Assembly (NCBI GenBank): GCA_948474755.1
Contig: CAOLHI010000959.1
Span: 310,001 to 374,000 of the forward strand
Length of the DNA: 64,000 nucleotides
Direction of reading: 5' to 3'
From: Ctenosaura bakeri
Taxonomy: Eukaryota > Chordata > Lepidosauria > Squamata > Iguanidae
Part shown: positions 36,574 to 48,494 of the stretch, one piece after another
Layout: every line of letters starts with the position of its first letter
Position numbering within the stretch: the first letter of the stretch is position 1
Made by a program: the position numbers and the translations under genes
The notes under the pieces: generated by a model
What the model was told of the DNA's origin: nothing
Seen by the model: the letters and a program-made list of their open reading frames with translations, nothing else
Databases searched by the model: none

Positions 36574-38174
36574 TTAGTATATAGGTAATTAACATGAATC
36601 TTTTAGTTTTGAAATACAAAATTTAACATGGTGGCTCTTTTCTCCAACTCTCCTATCTTTGGGAAGTGGTGAAGGTGACATGTGTGAGCAGATAGAGGAG
36701 CAGGCAGACATCTCTCCAGTCCTGGCAGCCCACTCTATCTCTGGCTGCAAATATTTAAGGCAGAGATGTATGAGCCTTTGTTGGAATATAGCATGCAATA
36801 TTTACCTGAAATTGTGGCAGCTTTCCTTTCTGTTAGAGAGACCCCACTCAATTTATTGTCCCATTACTATCTCTGAAGAGCTTCTGCATCCCACACATGA
36901 GGCAGGTTAATTTAGTGAAGTTTGAGTTGCCCTAGCAAACCTATGTATAGAATTTATGAAACAGGCCTCAGATACCGGTTTTGTATTATCTCCAGGCTCT
37001 TTTCAGTGGCCTTCATGGCTCTTGCTTTTTCATAACTGATGCATTATGCAAAAAGATGAAAGTGAAATAGTCAGTAACTGCAAAATTAAAGTTCACTCAA
37101 CTTACTAAATGCAACTCTTTACTATCTTTCCTTCAGGTTAAGAGCTTGGAGGAAAATTTTACGTGTTCCCACTTCCTTGTTTTTCCAGTGCATTTAACAC
37201 CAACAGAATGATTTTCTATTTGGCTGACAAAGAACAACAGTGAGGCAAATTGACTGGTTCACTCTCTGAATAGCAGATATATATGGCATTAACAGTTGAC
37301 TTGCTGCAATTCAACTGGCAACAAAGAGGCCATGATTCTTGATAAGAACTGTTACCTCTTCCTCATCAATAACACTTTAAGAAATGTTGCCCTTTGTACA
37401 TTGAACTGGGGCATGGACAGACACACATATTATGAAAGCTATCCTATTTTAAGAATAAGAGAACTGCTGTCAAAGCATGTGTGCTAAAAAGTCTGGAGGT
37501 GTTACCAACACTAGCATTAAATGAATTCAACTGAAAGTGGAAACAACAGTTGCACCTTTTAGACAAGCTGGTAACAAAATTTAGAAATTAAGTGGGATAA
37601 ATTCCTTTTTTTTTTATTTAATGCATTAATTTAAAAGAAAACACTTTCATCATTTCCATTCATGGAGATTGGGGTTCTACAAATAACATTAAGCTAAATA
37701 GAATCCCCAAGTCTAAGACCACTATGCCTTCAGACTATAAATGGACAGAAAAATGTTTAAAATGGGGTTTTCAAATATCAGGAAACATTGATAAGAAAAA
37801 TCCAGGACAAGTGAGAATTGTTGGAGTTTGGGACTTATTCTGTGTGAAAGATGCATTCTTTTGTGTCTAGAAAATGACATTTTCTGTGCAGAGGATAACA
37901 TTTCTGTGGAGGAAACAAGTTTCCAGGAGCAGAACACAATATTTTCTCAGCATAAAAGGGAATTTTCTTTGCCAAAAATCTACATGTTTTTTTTTTTTTT
38001 TGCACAGAATAATCTGAAACTGCAAATAATCTTCAAAAATGGTGCAATTTTCAATATGTTTCTTGCAGTGAAGATAAAAATGGTTCAATTATTCATTGTT
38101 GCCTTCAAGAATGAAATTTATGAAGATTTATACTTATAGCCAGGATAAAAAAGGCAAGTTACCACTATCCAAGA
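36574..38174. other. Unassigned sequence
   Basis: No gene or named repeat seen. Confidence 0.4.
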
Positions 38175-38330
38175 TTCCCATGTCTAGCTGGCCTCAGTTG
38201 GACATAGACTGTTAGATGTCTTCAGAGAGAGTCTGGACAACTACCTGCTGGGGATGCTTTTGCTGCATTAAACAGGTGGTTGGACTTAATGGCCCATGAG
38301 GTTCATTCCAATGTTGTGATTCTATTATTT
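38175..38330 (+). mobile_element. CR1 LINE 3'-end fragment
   Basis: Shows GTCTGGACAACTACCTGCTGG, then GTGGTTGGACTTAATGGCC, then TGTTGTGATTCTATTATT, the order of a CR1 3' end of a subfamily different from the copy at 35744. Confidence 0.7.
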
Positions 38331-39219
38331 TATTACCTTTGGTCTGTTCTGTAATGGTTCTCCTTATGTTCAGTTTTCCAGGTGTTAGAGTAATGAAAGC
38401 AGAACAGGCAGCTGAACATTAACATCAGGGAAGCTGTGTAGGAAGCTATATGAGTACAGAGCATAAAGTCACTCTATTGACCCTAACATCATAGCACCAG
38501 ATATTGCATTTTTCTCCATCCCTGTCTTCTCTTTTTTTCAAATCCATAGAAATCCGGGTTTTCTGGGAACACTAGAATAATGGAGGCCTTCAATACTTTA
38601 GCAAGAATTATTTGTTATTACAACTTTATTTTAAAAACAAAGCAAGATATAGAACACTATAAGCAATAAATATTTATCTTTCAAGAGCATGTCTTTAAAC
38701 CTAGCTCATGTATGGTAAGGGACAGCCAATGTGAGTGAGTCCAGGAACCATTTTGCCCCTGGAATCCACCATAAGCTTGTAGCAGAAATGTGAAAAGGTA
38801 CAATTGGAAGGCATGTGAACGTTGGTCTAAAGAAGATGCAAGCTTTCTGAAGCACAATTCTTTTTATTCTACCACAAAAGTGCAATATTTCCTACCACTA
38901 ATTCACCAAAATTTGGGCATTTCAAGAGAGGCAGAAGGGATTACCGGTAGGAACTGGGAAAATGAGGAAGGCAGCTACATGAGTGCTTTAAATGATGAGA
39001 AGATCTTTCGTGGATTCCTGAAAACAAGCTGAGTGCTACTGTCACACCATTGTAAAAAGTGTTGTAAAGTTTCACCAGTCCTTTAGGGTTTGCTTGAAGA
39101 ATTCTAAAGCACACTATTGGCAAAAGTGTAGTAAGATCCAACTGACCTCATGAGTCTATATTGTTCCAGTTTTGACAATAATTTTCTAACCAACTTGAAA
39201 CACGCTAGTTTCCACAATG

Positions 39220-39258
<39 letters not shown>

Positions 39259-39711
39259 ATACTTAGGAAGGGGATTACTTTCTACTTATAGCAGAGATAA
39301 ACTACATAGAACCACACTTCCCCTGGCATTCAGGAACCCACAGAAGTAGGAAGTATAAAAAGATAATAATTGTTTATTGAAGGTTACATAATTTGGCAAA
39401 TTCCAAGTGAAATACAACATGCTATCTATACATGATGGTTCATTAGGAACCCCATACATTTTCTCCTTGTGGTGAATTAGGATTAGCTGAGTGGTTCACA
39501 GACTTCAGGCCCAGATTACTGCATGACCAAAAGTTACAAACAGATAACCCATCTTTTTGTCTAGCACTGTCCACTATGTGCTTAGTGAATTTTTAACAAT
39601 GAAATAAAGTAAAGAAGATTAGATATTGAGTATTAAAGATTGTGTAGTATAAATCATGGGCTGATCCCATATCTATTGTGTCATTTGATTAAAAATCTTG
39701 TCCCAGTTTTT
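38331..39711. other. Unassigned, with one microsatellite
   Basis: Holds (CT)n(CA)n at 39220-39260. Otherwise nothing recognised. Confidence 0.4.
39220..39260. repeat. (CT)n(CA)n microsatellite
   Basis: About seven CT units followed by about thirteen CA units. Confidence 0.95.
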
Positions 39712-39732
39712 GAAAACTTCAGAATGTTTTTA

Positions 39733-39934
39733 GTTTTCAAATCTTTTTTATTGAGGTTCAAATTCAAATTTCACCAAGTCCATTTCAATCATATTCAAAA
39801 TACACAATTCTAAAGGTAAAGAAATGAATTTAACACAAAGGATATTTATTTACCCTGCTTTACATCTCCCATATCATCAACCTTACCATATATACCAAAT
39901 CAACTTAAGACCACGTGTCTCTCAAAAAACTTCA
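39733..39934 (-). mobile_element. L1-like 3'-end insertion with 21-bp target duplication
   Basis: GAAAACTTCAGAATGTTTTTA (39712-39732) recurs with one mismatch at 39935-39955, flanking a 202-bp block. On the minus strand the block ends AATAAAAAAGATTTGAAAA, an A-rich L1-type 3' end with a polyadenylation signal. Severe 5' truncation and a long target duplication are hallmarks of L1-type target-primed insertion. No coding sequence remains to confirm the clade. Confidence 0.65.
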
Positions 39935-40037
39935 GAAAACTTTAGAATGTTTTTATTGTCCAAATGTCTTGTTACCATGTGATACATTCTGAATCTGTGA
40001 TACTGTTTAATTGGCATACATATCAATCATACATTTA

Positions 40038-40845
40038 TGGCTGAAAAGTCATGCTGGCAAAGAGGACTGGCTGTACACCTGCAGAATTAAATCAGAGGGG
40101 AACTCAAGGCATGGCCAGGTCATAAGTTCACTGAGGATTAGTTGGTGAAGAGGATCCTCTAAATGGCCCACATGTGGCAATCAATAGCCATTGAAACTCC
40201 CAGACAAAGCAACAGTGACCAACATCCTGTAGTGCCTTTCCTGATGACTTTCCCCCTTTGTTTTCTCACCTGCCCAGACATTAAGAAGCTATCACAATTC
40301 TCATCAATGCTTTGTCACCTAAAGCTAAGACCATTAGCCAGGTCTGGACCCCTCTCTGCTCTGCAGAGAGTGATTAACATCTTTCCCTTCAGGGCAGAAA
40401 AAGGGTATAAATACCCTAGCTCTGAGCCCAGCCACTTGCAGAATGCAACATACTAGCACCTGAGCATCACACTGCACCCTAGACTCTCTCTTCTCCCTGC
40501 TGCCCTCAAACTTTCATGTTTGAGTCATTTCTCCATTACCTTCTTCTTTTCAGGATTGATAAATATTGACTACTTCATCCTAACTCCTTGCTATCCAATA
40601 TTTCCCTCCTTTCCATCTTAGCCTTGTATGTTTGTGAATTGCACATGTTTGTGATTTTCCCACAATAAAATATTCTTTTAACTTTCAACTGATGTCTCTG
40701 CATTAGTACTGGTATACACAGGTGAAAAAATCCCAAAGTTACACACCCCTCACAGACCTCCTTTTTGACTTATAACTCCCCACCTTTCCGTGGAGGCATT
40801 GACATCATGGGTGGGTCTCTGAATCACTCATTTTTGGAGGTAACA
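40038..40845 (+). mobile_element. Solo LTR (family A), forward
   Basis: Begins TGGCTGAAAAGTCATG and ends GGAGGTAACA (TG...CA). It has TATAAATA at 40406-40413 and AATAAA at 40664-40669, with about 250 bp between them for R and 175 bp beyond for U5. It is the inverse of the LTRs at 2360 and 5145 and shows the most readable promoter. No gag/pol beside it and no clear target duplication. Confidence 0.7.
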
Positions 40846-41366
40846 GTCTCAGGACAGTGTATTTATTACATGTTTACTTTGTTGTCTCCAAAGACCTTAA
40901 GGGTGATATATTAGCCTCACTACAGCCCTTAGAATTAAGCTGAACTTCAAAGGACTCATTCAAGCTGCTCACAGTGATTAAAGGGTATTATATGGGTGGG
41001 CGGGAATTTCATGGATGGTACCCAACCTTTAGTATATACTCTAGTCAGGACTTCATGTTAGTTGTAAGGAATTTTTTGCTTAAACTATAACATTGAATAA
41101 CACCATTGACTATTGCAGAAGTTTGCATTTTTGGGTCATTTCTCCTATTTTTTATTTATTTTTTTATTTATTTTTTGGTGCTACAAATGAAAGAGGCAAC
41201 AGTCCAACACAAAATTAAGTATGGCCACAATTTGGGAGTTGAATTTAGCTGAAAGGCCAGATTTGGGTTTTAATAGGCCTACACCAATTTTATCTCCTCC
41301 TGAACAAGGTATTCTTCACAAGTCACAATGTTATTGCTTCTTTATATATGTTAATTAATTTACAGT
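40846..41366. other. Unassigned sequence
   Basis: AT-rich, with a TTTATTTATT run near 41150-41175. Nothing else seen. Confidence 0.4.
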
Positions 41367-41791
41367 GGCCCTTTTCACACGCAGTTTCTTTTGCGAGAGG
41401 GCCCCTTGAGCGTAGCATAAATGGGAGCAGCGATCCATACGACACACTCCCATTTATGCGACGCTCACAAGCCTAAAGTGGGCCACGCATGGATTTTTTT
41501 ATTTTCAGCTCTAAGCTGAAAACACTGCATGGTCGTGCAATGCTCCCAGGGCCCTCGCACACTTATCTGCCCTGCGGTGCATCAGATGAGCCAGGCTGGT
41601 TGCGCTTCCTCCCCCAGCGTAGCCTACAGCTCCCAGGCTGCACTGCGGAAGGAAGGGGCGGGGTGTTCGCGTGACGGCCACGCAACCGGCAACCCAGCTG
41701 TGGGAGAACGGAGGAGCGATGAGAGTGCCTCATGCAAGAGGCTGCTTGCACAAACGGCACCCCCCACCTCCCTGAGCAGGTAACGTGCGGA
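41367..41791 (+). mobile_element. CpG-rich MITE (family C), right end damaged
   Basis: Starts GGCCCTTTTCACACGCAGTTT and shares the family order: GCGAGAGGGCCCCTTGAGCG, an inverted segment GGGAGC...GCTC, TTTCAGCTCTAAGCTGAAAA hairpin, ACTTATCTGCCCTGCGGTGC, CAGCGTAGCCTACAGCTCCC, CTGAGCAGGTAACGTGCGGA. The last bases of the right terminus are missing. AGT precedes the left end and follows GTGCGGA (41792-41794), a possible target duplication. Confidence 0.75.
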
Positions 41792-41794
41792 AGT

Positions 41795-42680
41795 AAACTC
41801 AAGGCCTATCTGTTTGTGAAGTATGCTAGAAATATCCTGAACAGAAAAGAAATGCTAGATATCAGTGGGGTGGGGGGAGTTAAAAATAAATTTTAAGAAA
41901 TCCCTTCCAAGCTGGTTTAAAACTGACCAGATGTCTGTTCTATCTGCATTCAATATTAGCTGCAAATGAAAACAACTGACAGGCCAGTTCTGGAAGCGCC
42001 AATTAGATTCCAAATTCTCTGCAAGAAGAATGTGGGTGAAAATTCTTCAGTAGTCCAGCAAGTTATTAGTTTAGTCCCAGAGGAAGTTAGCTCAGCCAGC
42101 CTGAAGGGAAAATGCAATTTCTTTCCATTTATAAAGTAAACCTTGGAAATTGCCAGCTGTTTCAAGAGGCAGGGGGGGAAAAACACACACTTACGTATCG
42201 TTCTTGCTTTCTTTCCACCAGACTTGGCATCAGTACATTAGGGCATGCTCTTTGTGTTACTTCTACCCTTTCATGGACCCTTTGAAATAGTCCTCTTTCT
42301 AAGATGCAGAGGCAAGAGTGATATTTACTGCAGTTATATTTACCTGACCTGATATTTTGACCTGGCCAGTGTTCCTTCAAGTTGTGTTCCAAAAATGGTC
42401 TGCAAGCATAACTGAGTGTGCAGATGGGTAAGATTTTGATCTGGCTCCCAGGGAAGAAGGTAAGAAACTGCAATTAGCACTTCAGTAGTCTATTGTAGGT
42501 TTCTTACTGGAGGCAACAGTTAAAGGGTATGGTACAACTTGTCACCGTATTAAAGGAAAGTTGGCAATTCTGTTGTTCCACAGTCACAGAAACATAGTGG
42601 AAGTACTAGCTTCTCAACCCACCCTCTTTTGCGATATTTAAGAGTCACATTGAGTCTGAAAGAATATATTCTCCTGAACT
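41795..42680. other. Unassigned sequence
   Basis: No gene or named repeat seen. Confidence 0.4.
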
Positions 42681-42892
42681 GTTGTTATGTGCCTTCAGGT
42701 TGGCTTTGATTTATGGCAACCCTATCACACAATTTTCTTGACAAGATTATTCAGAGGAAATTTGCAATTGCCTTCTTCTAAAGCTCAGAGAGTACAATTT
42801 GCCTAAGGTCACCCAGTGAGTTTCTGTGGCTGAGCATGCATTTGAACCTTGGGTTCCTACAATCCTAGTCCAACAAGGAACTATACCAGTAT
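42681..42892 (-). mobile_element. Sauria-SINE-like element, reversed
   Basis: Begins GTTGTTATGTGCCTTCAGGT (the reversed tail) and runs through AAGGTCACCCAGTGAGTTTC to a tRNA-like head near 42860. It abuts a microsatellite and a second, oppositely oriented SINE at 42991. Confidence 0.7.
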
Positions 42893-42990
42893 GTGTGTGT
42901 ATACATACTAGTATAGTATGTATACCAGTATATATACTATACCACACACACAGACAGACAGACAGACAGACAGACACACACACACACACA
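42893..42990. repeat. TA/TG palindromic tract with (CAGA)n(CA)n
   Basis: A GTGTGTATACATACTAG stretch followed by near-complementary TA-rich units, then (CAGA)n from about 42949 and (CA)n to 42990. It joins two SINEs of opposite orientation. Confidence 0.85.
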
Positions 42991-43300
42991 CTTTGAGTAT
43001 TGGTCTAGGATTCCAAGATGCCAGGACCTAGCCACAGAAACTGAGTGAGCTTGGGCAAGTCACATTCTTCCAGCTTAAAATGAAGGCAATGGCAATTTTT
43101 CCTCTCAAAAAATCTTGCCAAGAAAATTTTCATACTGCTTCTACCTCTCTTTCAGCATCTTGGTAAAATCTAGTGGAGCCAAATATTGTGCTCATTGTAT
43201 GCTGTTAATAACTATGTTCTCCATGGTTGCCATTGGGATCAACATAAGTTGGAGTCATCATAGGCTGGAGTCAACTTGAAGGCAACTTAAAGGCCATCCC
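42991..43300 (+). mobile_element. Diverged SINE, Bov-B-like tail
   Basis: Has CTTGGGCAAGTCACA near 43051 and ends CATAAGTTGGAGTCATC...GTCAACTTGAAGGCA near 43290. It is longer than other copies, with an unrelated-looking middle (43140-43230), so it may be two fragments. Confidence 0.55.
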
Positions 43301-43319
43301 TTCAAATAACACAAACATA

Positions 43320-43451
43320 GGCCATTTCCACATTAGATTGTTATAGTGCTTTTATTCCACTTTAAACATTCTGGAATCCTGGCAGCCCAGGATTCCATAG
43401 GATGTTGAAAGTGGAATAATAGCACTATAACAATCTAGTGCAGAAATGGCC
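43320..43451. mobile_element. Palindromic MITE (family B), 132 bp
   Basis: Left end GGCCATTTCCACATTAG, right end CTAGTGCAGAAATGGCC, with ATA on both sides (43317-43319, 43452-43454). The arms contain the ATTATAGTGCT and CAACATCCTATGG segments. Its right flank is exactly the tail of a reversed CR1, so it inserted at that CR1 terminus. Confidence 0.85.
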
Positions 43452-44046
43452 ATAGAATCATAGAGTTGGAAGAGAGTACAACGGCCTTGAATCTAACACC
43501 TTGCCATGCAGGAATCAAAGCATTTGTGACAGATGGCCATTCAGCTTCTTTTTAAAAACCTCCAAAAAGAAGACTTCACTATTCTCAAAGTCAGTACATT
43601 CCACTGTCAAATTGCTTTTACCATCAGGAAGCTCTTTCTAGTGTTCAGATGGAATCTCTTTTCCTGAAGTTTGAGACTACTACTCCATATATGGAACAGC
43701 AAAAAACAGGCTTGTTCCATCCTCCATATGCCATCCCTTCAAATATTTAAATATAGCTGTCATGTCACCTCTCAACCTTCTCTTCTCTAGGCTAAAGATA
43801 CCCAGTGCCTCTCCTCATAGGGCATGGTTTCCAAGTCTTCTACCATTTTGGCCATCCTCCTCTGGACATGTTCCTGCTTGTCAATATCCTTCCTGAACTG
43901 TGGTGCCCAGAACTGGACACAGAATTCCAGGTGGGGTATGACCAAAACAGAATAGAGTGGTACTATCACTTCCCTTGACCTAGACACTACATTCCTGTTA
44001 ATGCAGCCCAGAATCACATTGGCTTTCATAGCTGCTGCATCACACT
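43452..44046 (-). mobile_element. CR1 LINE 3' end, reversed
   Basis: The minus strand encodes the CR1 C-terminus: [20 protein letters not shown] and [19 protein letters not shown] near 43860-44020, then the 3' region with a GCATGGCAAGGTG-type segment, ending at the ATTCTATG-type tail next to 43455. 5'-truncated and frameshifted near 43790. Confidence 0.8.
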
Positions 44047-44072
44047 ACTTTTTTCCACCAAACTTATACTTA

Positions 44073-44083
44073 CTTGAAGGCAC

Positions 44084-44128
<45 letters not shown>

Positions 44129-44129
44129 G
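44073..44129 (+). repeat. SINE tail with (CAA)n
   Basis: CTTGAAGGCACACAA followed by about fifteen CAA units: the 3' tail of a Sauria-type SINE whose body is absent. The polyglutamine in one frame is not a gene. Confidence 0.75.
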
Positions 44130-44196
44130 ACTATAAATGTGAATAACAGAATAACAATAACAATATGTTCACATTTCACAGGGACAGTTTATCACA

Positions 44197-44373
44197 CCAA
44201 GTTGTTTCTGACTTAGGGTGGCCCTAAGATGAACCTGGTTTTTTGGGGGGTGCTGACAGTGTGTGATGCACTAAAGGTCATCCAGTGGGTTTCCGTGACC
44301 AGCTGGAGAACTGAACCCTGTTCTCCAGGATCATAGTCCAATACTCAAACCACTATACTACCATGGCTCTCAT
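44197..44373 (-). mobile_element. Sauria-SINE-like element, reversed
   Basis: Begins CAAGTTGTTTCTGACTTAGG, passes GTCATCCAGTGGGTTTCC, and ends at a tRNA-like head (complement of GAGCCATGGTAGTATAGTGG) at 44373. Confidence 0.75.
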
Positions 44374-46763
44374 TTGTAATCTAGCCTTCCTCAAAGTGGT
44401 ATACTTGGATGTGGATTACCCTCTGAGCTAAGCTAGGTTGGTAAAGAATTAGTTCCTCAAAATCCCATAAGCCACAATGGCATTTTTTGGTTATGCTGTT
44501 ATAACTCCCAGTTATGCCACTATAAGTTCTTTCAAAGATGTTGCACAAGGAAGTATCCATTGCCTGCTCATGTATCACCTTTGCCCTGAGTGTACAAGGG
44601 CAGCTGGGACTCCTCAGTGAAGCTTCAGCCCCATTGCAGCTATTGATTAGCCATAGGAATACACCTGGATATTGACAGAAGCAGGCTCTGGACACAAAAA
44701 GACACTCACACTAAGCACCAGCATTAGTATATTGGTTCTATTGGATCTAGGCCATAGTGACCTTCATCACCAAATGCAGATGAGATTAGAATTCTGATCT
44801 TCTTCCCCAAAATGTAATGCTCTAACCATAACTTTACTGATAATGCAATATGTGTGTGTAATTGCTATTTTCTAGACACTAGAAACCAAGTGTTTTTGGT
44901 CAATGTTGGGTAAAGTTTTGGATGCAAAAAAGTCAAAAGATTTACCAGCAGACCCAAAAATAATTTCTTTAGCCCCATAGCCATTACACCAAGCAAAATA
45001 TAATTGTGTGAAGTGGCTCCCAATTTCATATCAATGAAGCTGGCAGCCTTATGATGTACATAGAGGAAACATTAGACAGCAGAACTGGAAATGTGAAATT
45101 GCCTTAAATTTCAAGGTATCTCAGAAAACTGGCAATTGACTTAAGGAATTGGCAAGGGAGATCATATTAGTTCTTTTTCCCTGAGGGAGATTCATCCATA
45201 CATGTTCCACCTTGATGTACAGCATTAAGTGGTGATTGTTGTATATAAATGAACCAAAATCTCAGGCAGAAACTTCACACCAGTTCACACCACCTCAAAC
45301 ATGAATCTTTTCCAGTGGGCACAGTTCCCATCTTCAGTTGTGTGACTTATCAAGCAAAGTGAAATCAAGCTGTGAATGTGTGTTTATGAACTTTGAGTTC
45401 ATAGTTACACAGCCATAGTAAATTTTAAGAAAATATATGAAAACATCAGGTATGGCCTTGGGGAGAAAATCACTTTTAAGGGCACTGTGCTCTTAAATGT
45501 ACCACTAAATGCTAGGAGAAAAGAGCAGGCTATGTATTCTCCCTGTAAGTGATTTCAAAACCATTTTTATTATAATTATTATTTCTAAATAAAATGTCTT
45601 CCACCATGTCAAAGGCACAGTTAGAAATAATTGCTAAGGTTTTTTTTTTTTAAAAAAAAAAGGGAGAAGAAAACTGATTTTGACGTACCTGAGAAGAAAT
45701 AAAGCATGTGAAATGTTTCTTCACTAGCAGAGAACACTTGTTTTTATTTCCCAGCCTTCATTCTCTCATAAAATGCCCAAATGGGATTTTATGAAGCTTT
45801 CCAAAAAATTTCTCACCCTTGGGTTGAAAACAAGCGTGAGAAATTTCAGTCCAGAGGGTAATTATTTTACAAAGAGTTCAAACCAGGGAAATGTAATGGG
45901 GGTGCTTCATCAGCCATAACTATAGCTGTATTGCTATAATGCACTGCACACAGCAGCAAGAGTGGAGAATCACTACCGTTCGTCATGGAGATAACTTTTA
46001 CTTTTACTGAAGAATTGAAGAGGAGGTATCTGGTGTATGGGGAGGGGGTGAGAGAGATAGACAGGCGGTATGAAGAACACCCCACTGACTGCTGTCTTAA
46101 AACCCGAGTGACTCCCCTCTTTCTTGACTTGTAGTAGCCAATAGGAAGATGAGTCAGTGATGGCAAGGAACAAAAGAACACATTCTATTTGCTTGCTAGG
46201 TCACAGGACTACACGAGTAGCAACATTGTTAGCCAGGTTGACTCCAGCCAATGAGAAGAAGACCATGGTCTTCAGAGTTTGCTTGGCAAGATGGTGATTT
46301 CATGGGTCACATGGCATCTCTCCACTGCCCCTAACAAAGTAATAACAGAGAGAAAAGAAGGATTTAGAATTATTTCAACCTCTTCAGGTTTTGTGTTGAC
46401 ACAGAGGTTTCTAGCAGCTCATCCACCGTGATATACTGTTGCCCTGTCTGGGCACTTCATAAGTAAGGGAACAATGTGAGTACAAGGGGCCTGTGGTGCC
46501 ACATAATTAGCCCTGGCCCGCATTTATGTTTTGATTCCTGGTTCCTCACATGTTTAATGATAATGTCTGCTGCAATGTGTCTTTTCCATCCATAGAGGTT
46601 CCCTGAATAATTTAGAATTACATGCCCACCAATGGACAGAGGCAGGCCCAATTAACCTTCTACAATCACATTTTTTCAGACCCTTTTAAAATGTCATAGC
46701 TTCCTGCTCTTCCTCCCACTTCCCCTTGTTGTCTTTGGCTTTCTTCAATCACTGCAAACTGGG
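44374..46763. other. Unassigned sequence
   Basis: A T-run/A-run hairpin sits at 45641-45661. The minus-strand frames of about 104 codons at 44381 and 45867 show no domain. Nothing else recognised. Confidence 0.4.
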
Positions 46764-47200
46764 GGCCTTTCTGCACTACACTGTTATAGTGCTGTTATTC
46801 CCCTTTCTTTCTTTCTTTCTTTCTTTCTTTTTTTTATTATTTATTTGTATCCCACCTCTCCATATGGATCGAGGTGGCGAACAACTTACAAATAGCATGT
46901 ATTTCGAAACATTTCTATACATGCCCCCAATAAGCTGGGTACTCATTTTACTGACCTGCGGAAGGATGGAAGGCTGAGTCAACCTTGGAGCCGGCAGGAT
47001 CGAACTCATAACCTTGTGGCTTGCAGTACTGCGCCACCAGGGCAACATCCTATGGAATCTTGGGGTTTCCAGTTTAGGGAGGGGCATTTAGAATTCTCAG
47101 CCACAGAACTCTTTGGCCCCAGTAAACTACAAACTCCAGAGTTTCACAGGATGTTGAAAGTAGAATGATAGTATGATAACGGTATAATGTGGAAAGGTCC
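46764..47200. mobile_element. Palindromic MITE (family B) interrupted by a SINE
   Basis: Left end GGCCTTTCTGCACTACACTG and right end AATGTGGAAAGGTCC bracket family-B arms (ACTGTTATAGTGCTGTTATT and CACAGGATGTTGAAAGTAG). A 241-bp SINE fills 46803-47043. Without it the element would be about 196 bp, the normal family length. No clear target duplication. Confidence 0.7.
46803..47043 (-). mobile_element. tRNA-derived SINE, second family, inside MITE
   Basis: Matches the copy at 14503 (AGCATGTATTTCGAAACATT, GGAAGGATGGAAGGCTGAGT, CATAACCTTGTGGCTTGCAG) but lacks about 14 bases around the A box near 47028, so it may have lost promoter function. The tail is (TTTC)n in plus orientation. It post-dates the MITE it interrupts. 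Confidence 0.75.
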
Positions 47201-47214
47201 TGAATTCAGAACAA

Positions 47215-47630
47215 GGCCATTTCTACATGTTGATGCTCTCACATGTCATCCAGTCGCAATCCTCGCAGTGGCTCTGCTGGGATAGGAGAAGGTCTCCAAC
47301 ACTCCCCTCCACACCTGACTGGCTGCCTGTGGAAGGGAGTGCAAGGGACACTCTCCTTCCTTCTGCACTGCAGCAGGCCTTCTTCCCATGCTGCAGTGGG
47401 GAATGAAGTGTGTGATCACGCTTCTGGCCCTTCTGCATGGCCAGTGGCAATGGAAGCCATGTGCAATCAGGAGCCATTAATGGAATGATTCCATCAGTGA
47501 TACACCCTGCAATCACACTGGCTGGGGCTTGAGAAGGGTAGCACCAAGAAGACATCATGTGGAAGCATCGTTGTGGTCCTGCTTCTCTCAAGTCTTCATG
47601 TCAGGAGGGCACCGTCCTGCAGAAATGGCC
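47215..47630. mobile_element. 416-bp MITE with GGCCATTTC termini
   Basis: Left end GGCCATTTCTACATG and right end CTGCAGAAATGGCC are inverted repeats; CAA precedes and TAA follows, a 3-bp duplication with one mismatch. The inside is GC-rich and unlike families B and C, though it shares the terminus with B. No transposase. Confidence 0.65.
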
Positions 47631-48494
47631 TAAGATAGTTTTCAAACAATTAACTCAGGAGGGGGAGAGGAGAGAAAGGGTAGAATCTTGCCCTTCCCAT
47701 AGCCTCAGGCAAAAACAATTCCTCATAAACATTCCTAACATGCATGTAAATAATTTTTGCCTTCTTGAGCCACTCTGAGGTTGCTCGGCCACATGTGCCT
47801 CAGTTTTCATTAGTGAAATGTTGAAGTGTATAGAATTAGAATTCTAGATTTAGAATTCAGATGTAGCCCAGGGAGGTTCTCCATCCAAACTGCATTTTCT
47901 TTGGCTGTTCTCTTCAATCATTAATATGTAACAGGAGGCTTTTTAAACCATAAGAAATCAGCTTTGCAGAACTGAACTTTGTTTTGCAGCCTGGGCAGCA
48001 GCCTGAATAAAAATGAGTTCTGAGTTCTAGCTTATGAAGCTGTTGCACGGAACTGAAATGTGGGTTGCAATTCAGGAAACTGTGGCATGAAGCTGGACAC
48101 TGTTTTGCAGTCCAAGGAACAGTTCTTTGGAACTGTGCTCTGGCTTATAGGAAGTGTTTCATGGTACCAAGCCCTGATTTGCCACTAAGGAATCGGTTGC
48201 ATTATATCTTACTCCCAAGGAGGCATACATAAAATGGAGTGTGCTCTATGTAATTGGTACATCTTTCATTGCAGCTTACCTCTGAGTAGAAATGCATACA
48301 ATTGGACTGCACTGTTTATAAATGGTGAGGAAATGTACAAATTAGTCATGTCATTATGTTATTCCCCACCTACTTTTCCTTGGCCACTTTACATTGGCCA
48401 CACAATGTATACCCTTAACCTGCTGCAAGAATGTGGCCTGCACATTGAAATGTGGTGCAGAAAAAAACATTCTCTATTCTTGGGATCTAGACTC
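47631..48494. other. Unassigned, possible old repeat debris
   Basis: The segment around 48215-48310 (CTTACTCCCAAGGAGGC... and CTGAGTAGAAATGCATACAA) resembles phrases common in ancient squamate repeats; weak. No gene seen. Confidence 0.35.

Noticed and set aside
44001..44216. Polyglutamine-containing small protein
   Set aside because: The glutamine run is the (CAA)n tail of a SINE read in one frame.
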